A DNA stretch of 64,000 bases from Phoronis australis. Lineage: Eukaryota > Phoronida > Phoronidae. Of this stretch, positions 58,600-64,000 are shown one piece after another. Under the pieces are notes generated by a model. It made no database searches and had not been told where the DNA came from. It saw only the letters and a list, made by a program, of their open reading frames with translations. Made by a program: the position numbers and the translations under genes. The DNA is taken from contig NMRA01000191.1 in NCBI GenBank assembly GCA_002633005.1, forward strand, positions 642,077-706,076. Reading direction: 5' to 3'. How positions within the stretch are numbered: the first letter of the stretch is position 1; every line of letters begins with the position of its first letter.

Positions 58600-60060
58600 A
58601 TTTAACTAGTCTTTTTTGCCGTCTTAATCGGTCTATATCCACATCGCCTCGCACACGGTCGACCTTACCATGCCAAGAGGTGTCGTGTTAACCTGTGAAG
58701 AAGGTGAGAAACGACGCTAACGACGTCAGTGGTTCAAATGCAGAATGAATGCCGCTATGTTGCAGTGCATCGTTCCCGCTTGTCCGAAGTAAGCAGCTGC
58801 GAGGAAAGCGGGTATATCGTTTTTTTTACTTCCTCGAGAGTGCGAAATGCTTAGGAAGTGGCTCATTGCAGTGAAGAATGAAATGTACGCTGTAAATATC
58901 AAGTATGAGGGCGTGAAACATCTCCGTGTCTGTGGCCTGCAGACGTGAGTGCCTGACGAATGCCGGCTTACCAAATAACTCCATGCGTTCCGTTGTCTGA
59001 GCTTGTTCACGGCGTCTCTCTAGTATTTCTTCATCACTGTATTCCTGTTCGAATTGACAGCCTGTAAAACTTAACGATCCACCTGCGAAGTGGGAACTGA
59101 TGAGCTCTAGCTCGTCCTAAGTCGGGATTGCGAATTGCCATGTTGGCGTTTATTACTGAGCGTTCAGTTTCAAAATGAATTATTCTCACCCTCATTAGAT
59201 GGAACTTGTAATGCCTTTGGAGTGTTCGTGAGAAGCCAGAAATGAATAAATCACTGCGATACCGGCTTTAGGTGCAATAAACTAATTGACGGGACACCGA
59301 GGCCGTGTGAGATCATGCTAATTTAGTGTTTGCTGGCAGAAACTGTTGTGAAAGAACTCGATTTCCATCCCACGGCCAGGTGTTAGGGGAATCTTTATTT
59401 ACATTTACATTACTCAAATAATGATTGTCAATGTACAACTTCTACCCTGACGGTGCTGCGGACAAAGCGGAGCGTTAACCTGAATTAGCGGCCCCCGACG
59501 AGTTTGCAGTTTCATGGTTGATTCGTACCGCCAACAAAGTAATCACGTGCACATTACTTTGGCTCACTAGAATAGTATTTTCTTGACTGGAAGTTTAGTT
59601 TCCACTGAACTTTGTCTGGTTTATGTTCGTGATGTCTGATCAGTTTCCGAGCCACTGGCCGATCTAGGTTCTCCTTTCTGTATCTCACGGACAATACTTC
59701 GAAATTATCTCCGAACAGACCCCTAACTCCTGCTCGGACCTTATTGGCCTGTCGAACTTAGTAGGCTACTGTGCGTCCAAATACCAATAAATCCGTAAGA
59801 GCGAAATAAAACAGCACGTTTTTATAAGAACTCGGTGTATTTTTAAGGATTTTAAATCGAAGTTTGATGATTTATTGGTGTTAAACGATGACTTCAAGCT
59901 ATAAGCTGACACCAGTAACCCGTGTTGTGAACTGCTGAACGGACTGTGTGTGAAACCGATGACGTCATTGGATAATTTCAACACCTCCGTCTGCCGTCAG
60001 GTGTCAGGTAACGCAACCGTACGTGTCGTTATGGAGTAGAACTACTCGATCTAAATTGAT
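58600..60060. other. Unassigned DNA inside the retroelement
   Basis: No retroelement motif or other coding signal is seen in this 1.4 kb, far more than the usual distance between integrase core and C-terminal domain. Confidence 0.4.
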
Positions 60061-60139
60061 ATAAATTAGGTTGTTTTTTGGGTGGCATGCGCCTTTAATG
60101 GTAGAGAAATGCGGACTGATGGGGAAAAACGTAGGGAAT

Positions 60140-60380
60140 GTTGGGAAAGTGAAGCATACAAGCACCAATATGACAAGACGGAACGAGATCGTCGCTCTCA
60201 AAGTTGGAGACAAAGTCCTAATACTGTTACCAACCGATAGTAACAAGCTTCCACTGCAGTGGAAGAGTCCCTATGAAGTGATCGAGGTACTCAACAAAGT
60301 GGACTACCGAGTATAAGCTCTGGTAGGAAGGCCACGACATACCATGCCAACCTGCTGAAACTGTACATATCTCGTGAACT
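60140..60380 (+). pseudogene. Retroelement integrase C-terminal (GPY/F-type) domain
   Basis: Reads NEIVALKVGDKVLILLPTDS, then LPLQWKSPYEVIEVLNKVDY and, after a stop/frameshift, TYHANLLKLYI. This is the SH3-like tail of Ty3/Gypsy integrases (GDKVLxLLP, QWKGPYxV, YHxNxLKxY). Confidence 0.85.
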
Positions 60381-60489
60381 AAGTGTGATTGTAAGTAATT
60401 CTGACATTGCATCCATAGCTGTACGTCAGCTTGGAATGGGTAAATAAAGTTGGCGTTGTAGATGATGAGCACCTAATGCTTGATTGAAT

Positions 60490-61350
60490 CCATCAATCAA
60501 GAGTCGGTGAGAGTCGAGGCATATCCTCTACCATATGCCTCACGGTCTGCTGCGCAGGAAAAGTTTGGCAACATGTTAAAGTTTGGAGTAATAGAACCAT
60601 ATGATGCTCCCTACAACTCTCCGGTGGTCTCGGTGAAGAAGAGACATATGGTTAAAATCTGTTCTGTATTGATGAACGCATCACCAATTTCGACTCGGAA
60701 CCACTGGGCAACCCTCGGATGACATCACTGCTAGGACGAGTAAATACCAGTACTGCACAAAGCTTCTGGCAAGTCATTCCCCCGGAGGAATCACGGCCTA
60801 AGACCTCGTTGGGTTGGATCTCGTTCCTTCAATGTCTTTGGACATGTGATCGGTGAAGAGCACTAGGCAATGGGCATCTCTCGTGGCGCTTTTTATTGCC
60901 CATCTTTCCAGAGATTATTATTTTAGCTTCATGTTATTTGTACACTCATATTTCTGTACCTTATCAGTCATAATAAATGACCTTATATCGCCTATACACG
61001 ATCTCCTTTGTATCTCTGGAAACGGAGCTTGCGACGCACCTACTATTTTCGGGACATATTCCGAGCATAAAAGCTGGGACGCATCCAAGATGCACTACGC
61101 CCCGAACGAAAAGACAAGTTCGTTATTTTCTCGGGTTGGCTGGGTATTACAAGGAAGTTCATCCCAAACTGCGCTGAAATCGATGTCCCGATTACCGACT
61201 GTACAAAAAAACAACTCAATTCTGTGACACTCTTTGAGATCTGCTGACGAGAAGACCCATGCTGAGATCACTCGATTTCAGTAGACCCTTTATTGTTCAA
61301 AGTGATGCGTCAGACACAGGTATAGGCTGAATTTTGTTGCAGGATTATGA
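60490..61350 (+). pseudogene. Retroelement reverse transcriptase and RNase H fragments
   Basis: RT block: VRVEAYPLPYASRSA, MLKFGVIEPYDAPYNSPVVS and, shifted, FWQVIPPEESRPKT. The YxDD region is lost or unreadable. RT thumb: TPRTKRQVRYFLGLAGYYKE. RNase H start: LDFSRPFIVQSDASDTGIG. Frames change at least four times. Confidence 0.85.
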
Positions 61351-61399
61351 TGATAGCAAAATATGGTTTCCTGGGAAACTGAATTAATCAGTCATTGAG

Positions 61400-63340
61400 G
61401 GAGAGAATGTGTTTGACTATTTTCTTTGTGTGTTTAATTAGTAATAGGTTTTATTTGTATTAATTAGTGGTTATTATGTAAGAAATAATTACTGAATTTA
61501 ATAATTCTTTCTCCATCCACGCACAATTGCAAAGCATAGCTATCATTTAAACTAAACCCACAGTCGACTTCTGGCACAAAAGTTTACCGACAATGTGATA
61601 TACGGTTTGCTTCAGCCTTGGTTCCTAAATTGATGACATGTAACGGTTATTGTATAAACATCCGTATTATTTGTCTAATTCTCGTTAATTCATTTCAAAA
61701 GATTCTTTTTGTAGGGGCCCTTGAAGACAGTTCTGGCAGGTAGATAGCTCTACTTTAAAAGGGAAAGTGACAAAATTCGCAAACCATTAAACAGCTCGTT
61801 CAAAAAAAGTTACCTGAGTTTTGAATACGTCAACTTGACTCCCGGACATTCTAGCAAGTTGCGAGTTGAAATCTGAAACAAAATTTAGAACTTCATATCT
61901 GCATACATTACCCTTGCTAAGAGCTCGAAGGTTCCCAGTTCGAATCTGTGCCAGATTTCAGAAAATCACCTAATAACGTGACTTTATAGAAAAAGCAGCC
62001 GTTTCAAGGTACTTTTTAGATCAAATACAATTTCATGTTTATCACAGACAAATTTAGAAGGTAATCAAATTCTCCCATGATCTAGTTAATTGTGAATCCG
62101 CCACTCTAGAAGTGACATTCGCGGCCTAGATCGTCTTGCTTTGTACATGTATGTTCTTCGCTGAAAACACGACTAAACTTTTTGTTTGAAAGCTTGGTAC
62201 AGAGTCGCTCGTAGTGTCGAAAGAATCTCCTTTCTTCAGATGTGCAGCTACATGTATGCACCAAAACACCGAGAGACCTTGTACGTTCGACGGTAACATA
62301 ATTGTGATCACGTGGGGTCCGTCTCGGGACAGTGACTAAGACTTACGTTAGAAAATTAGTCTTACGCTCCAGCTTTACAGTTACTGAATAAAGGCTTAGT
62401 CAAATAATCATGAGCACACCACAGTCTAGAAATAGTTTATCGAAATTATCTCAGTAACAAGCAATTTCATTTATATTCTCAGCGACGTTGCACTTCTGGT
62501 CACGAGAGATTTAATTATTTTTGAGAAACTCTCAATTGCACAGTAAGACCGACTTTCTGTGTCAAGTCTTATATCACATCTCATGAAACACACCCCACTT
62601 GATTGTACACCATTCTATTGCTTAATTTGTAGAGCAATAATATACGTCGGCTTTAAGCCCCTTGAAGAAGCTAGTCACTTATTGGCCAACTCCTTTTTTG
62701 CCAATTCTTCAATTAATTGTTCTTCTTTCGAAAGGTTATTTACAGGTCACACCAAAATATGATAATTAGTTCCACTGCCGTTGGTTACAAGAATTCCTGA
62801 ACAAATTTTGCTTCGGCTGAGCGAAGCTGTCCTCATACCCTGAAAGATGTGAATTTTAGCAAATGGCGCATCTGTATGTCATGAACGTCCTGTTTTTCAA
62901 GTCGACGGCAGATTTGTCTTTGTTAGAAAAACCGAAGAATAGTGTTTATTAGGTTGCTTTACACATAAACGGCTGTAGCGGTGTTGCTCCACTCCCAGAT
63001 TTTGCATGCAACACATCCGGTCCTTAGATCTACATGTTGACGAGGTGACTGTCCGAAACACCCAGCAGTTAGCGCTATAGTCAATACTCAGTTGAAGGGG
63101 TATCGATATTTTTCAGAAATTTGTGAAATGGTCAAAAATCAAAAGAGCTGGGGAAAATACTCTCGAGTGTGCTGGTGCTAACCAAATCAAATTCTCTCGG
63201 GATATTTAGGGAACCGCTTATGTTTCACCTCTTTTTTTTCTCTAACAACAACCAATCAAATCGTTTTCCATCTTGTACTCTCGTATTTGATCTACTTATC
63301 ATATTATCTTTAGTCGTCACCGGAAGGACTGGAAGTCCGT
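61400..63340. other. No gene recognised
   Basis: A B-box-like AGTTCGAATCT near 61,940 lacks a convincing A box or tRNA fold. No LTR, gene or clear repeat is seen. Confidence 0.45.
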
Positions 63341-63343
63341 CGC

Positions 63344-64000
63344 TTAAAGGCGAAGACAACCTTTTTTCATGTCATTTTGAGCTAAAATAAGGTTGGTTGG
63401 TTATCCTAGACATATTTTCCACTTAATTACAGCTTTTCGTAATTTTATTAATTACTCGTCCTCTACTCCGGAAGTGACGTTTTAGGAGGCAAGCGTTTCC
63501 CGCCACTTGGTTTTGCGTTGACTTTACCGTGCGAATCTGTTCTATTCTACTTTTGTTTTGTGCTGTTTTTCAACAATTGTCGCCACCACTTTCCATCGGC
63601 GAGTATTCTGCGGCAAGATAGGTTAGTAGAGAACTCAACTACGTTGGATTTAGGGATTGTTTAGTGTGTTGTAAGCTGAAAATGGCTGGAGTCGGTGACC
63701 CGTATCACAGTGACAGTAGTGTGAGTGACGGAGACCTTGTTCACAGCAGTGGTGACGAGGAATTTTTTCACGGACATTCAGTGGGTGGGTACATGTTTGA
63801 GCCCGAGTATAACGAGGCAGAGTACGCACAGGCACAGGCAGCTGTTGAGAGAAACGAGGCGGCTACTGAGGACAGACGTGGTGACACATCTTGGTGCAAA
63901 TGCACTGTGTGCGTTGTTATGCCTACCTCAATGGAATGCTTGTGCTGTTCAGAGTTCGACGAGAACAAGCCACTACTGGACACGGTTAAGTGGACCTCCG
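63344..64000 (+). mobile_element. Kolobok-like TTAA transposon, second copy (runs off the window)
   Basis: Begins at TTAA (63,344-63,347) with AGGCGAAGACAACC, matching the ends of the 50.07-51.16 kb copy: AATTACTCGTCCTCTACTCC, GGAAGTGACGTTTTAGGAGG, TTTTGTGCTGTTTTTC, then the leader of the acidic ORF. The orientation corresponds to the right end of copy 1. The rest of the element lies beyond 64,000. Confidence 0.85.
63682..64000 (+). CDS. P2X7-intracellular-domain-like zinc/cysteine protein of the TTAA transposon (partial)
   Basis: Starting at ATG 63,682 the frame is open for 106 codons to the window end. The N-terminal part is acidic and low-complexity (MAGVGDPYHSDSSVSDGDL, then GDEEFF, FEPEYNEAEYAQAQAAVE). 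At residues about 80-98 it reads WCKCTVCVVMPTSMECLCC, i.e. W-C-x-C-x2-C-x8-C-x-C-C. This resembles the cysteine cluster of the cytoplasmic domain of P2X7 receptors, which invertebrates also encode as many stand-alone proteins. I see no channel part. The start is supported by the matching ATG and leader in the decayed copy at 50,824 (-). It is driven from inside the transposon end, so I infer a transposon accessory gene. Confidence 0.7.
   Translation, partial: MAGVGDPYHSDSSVSDGDLVHSSGDEEFFHGHSVGGYMFEPEYNEAEYAQAQAAVERNEAATEDRRGDTSWCKCTVCVVMPTSMECLCCSEFDENKPLLDTVKWTS

Larger units (their letters stand above)
57918..61350 (+). mobile_element. Decayed Ty3/Gypsy-type retroelement with integrase before RT (Gmr1-like order)
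   Basis: Plus-strand domains in order: pre-integrase and integrase zinc/core (57.9-58.5 kb), integrase C-terminal domain (60.14-60.38 kb), reverse transcriptase (60.49-61.18 kb), RNase H start (61.26-61.35 kb). Normal Ty3/Gypsy elements have RT, RNase H, then integrase. The reversed order is known for the Gmr1-like group, described from fish and other deuterostomes. Many stops and frameshifts show it is dead. About 1.5 kb between integrase core and C-terminal domain is unexplained and could be a secondary insertion. No LTRs were found. Confidence 0.75.

Noticed and set aside
61895-61960. Possible tRNA or SINE head (AGTTCGAATCT)
   Set aside because: T stem is 4 of 5 pairs, but there is no A box or remaining cloverleaf.
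1-64000. CRISPR arrays, bacterial operons, phage or integron structures
   Set aside because: No regularly spaced repeats of that type, no ribosome-binding sites or compact operons; genes have spliceosomal introns.

Overview
The window is eukaryotic nuclear DNA, almost certainly from a marine invertebrate. It has genes split by GT/AG introns, an innexin, a PLAT-lipoxygenase, a tRNA-derived SINE, and remnants of Penelope-like, LINE, LTR and DNA transposons. Innexin plus this transposon mix argues against a vertebrate. I favour a lophotrochozoan (brachiopod, mollusc or annelid type) or a lancelet, with a cnidarian less likely; the sequence alone does not settle it. There are two runs of N (about 6438-6466 and 20591-20680) and single Ns near 31947 and 36265.

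Layout. 0-11 kb: transposon relics (Penelope-like element on the minus strand at 0.2-0.95 kb, simple repeats, LINE reverse-transcriptase piece at 6.6-6.9 kb, second Penelope piece at 10.1 kb). 11.2-12.3 kb: an intact single-exon innexin (-). 13.3-25 kb: a nest of repeats, namely a 1.8-kb unit present twice, a 2.4-kb insertion inside the first copy, MITEs, a long foldback structure, and a decayed PIN-like gene. 25.8-28.1 kb: a second decayed PIN-like gene (-) with a SINE inside it. 28-39 kb: mostly non-coding, with SINEs, hAT-like MITEs, a dispersed 0.55-kb repeat and a small zinc-finger-like ORF.

39.3-52.4 kb: a ten-exon lipoxygenase (+). The PLAT domain, iron ligands and C-terminus can be read exon by exon with matching splice phases. 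Its introns hold a CWG-flanked MITE, a THAP fragment, a degenerate satellite and a 1.08-kb TTAA-flanked transposon. 52.5-55 kb: satellite and minisatellite DNA. 55.2-57.9 kb: a multi-exon beta-propeller-like gene (-). It is abutted at 57.9 kb by a decayed Ty3/Gypsy-type retroelement (to about 61.35 kb) whose domains lie in the order integrase, reverse transcriptase, RNase H. From 63.344 kb to the window end lies the start of a second, better preserved copy of the TTAA transposon.

The most interesting system is this TTAA-flanked, Kolobok-like element. One end encodes a THAP DNA-binding domain. The other end encodes, on the opposite strand, an acidic protein with a W-C-x-C-x2-C...C-x-C-C cysteine cluster resembling the intracellular domain of P2X7 receptors. 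The best-supported host gene is the lipoxygenase: its stereo-determining residue is Gly, which predicts R-specific oxygenation.
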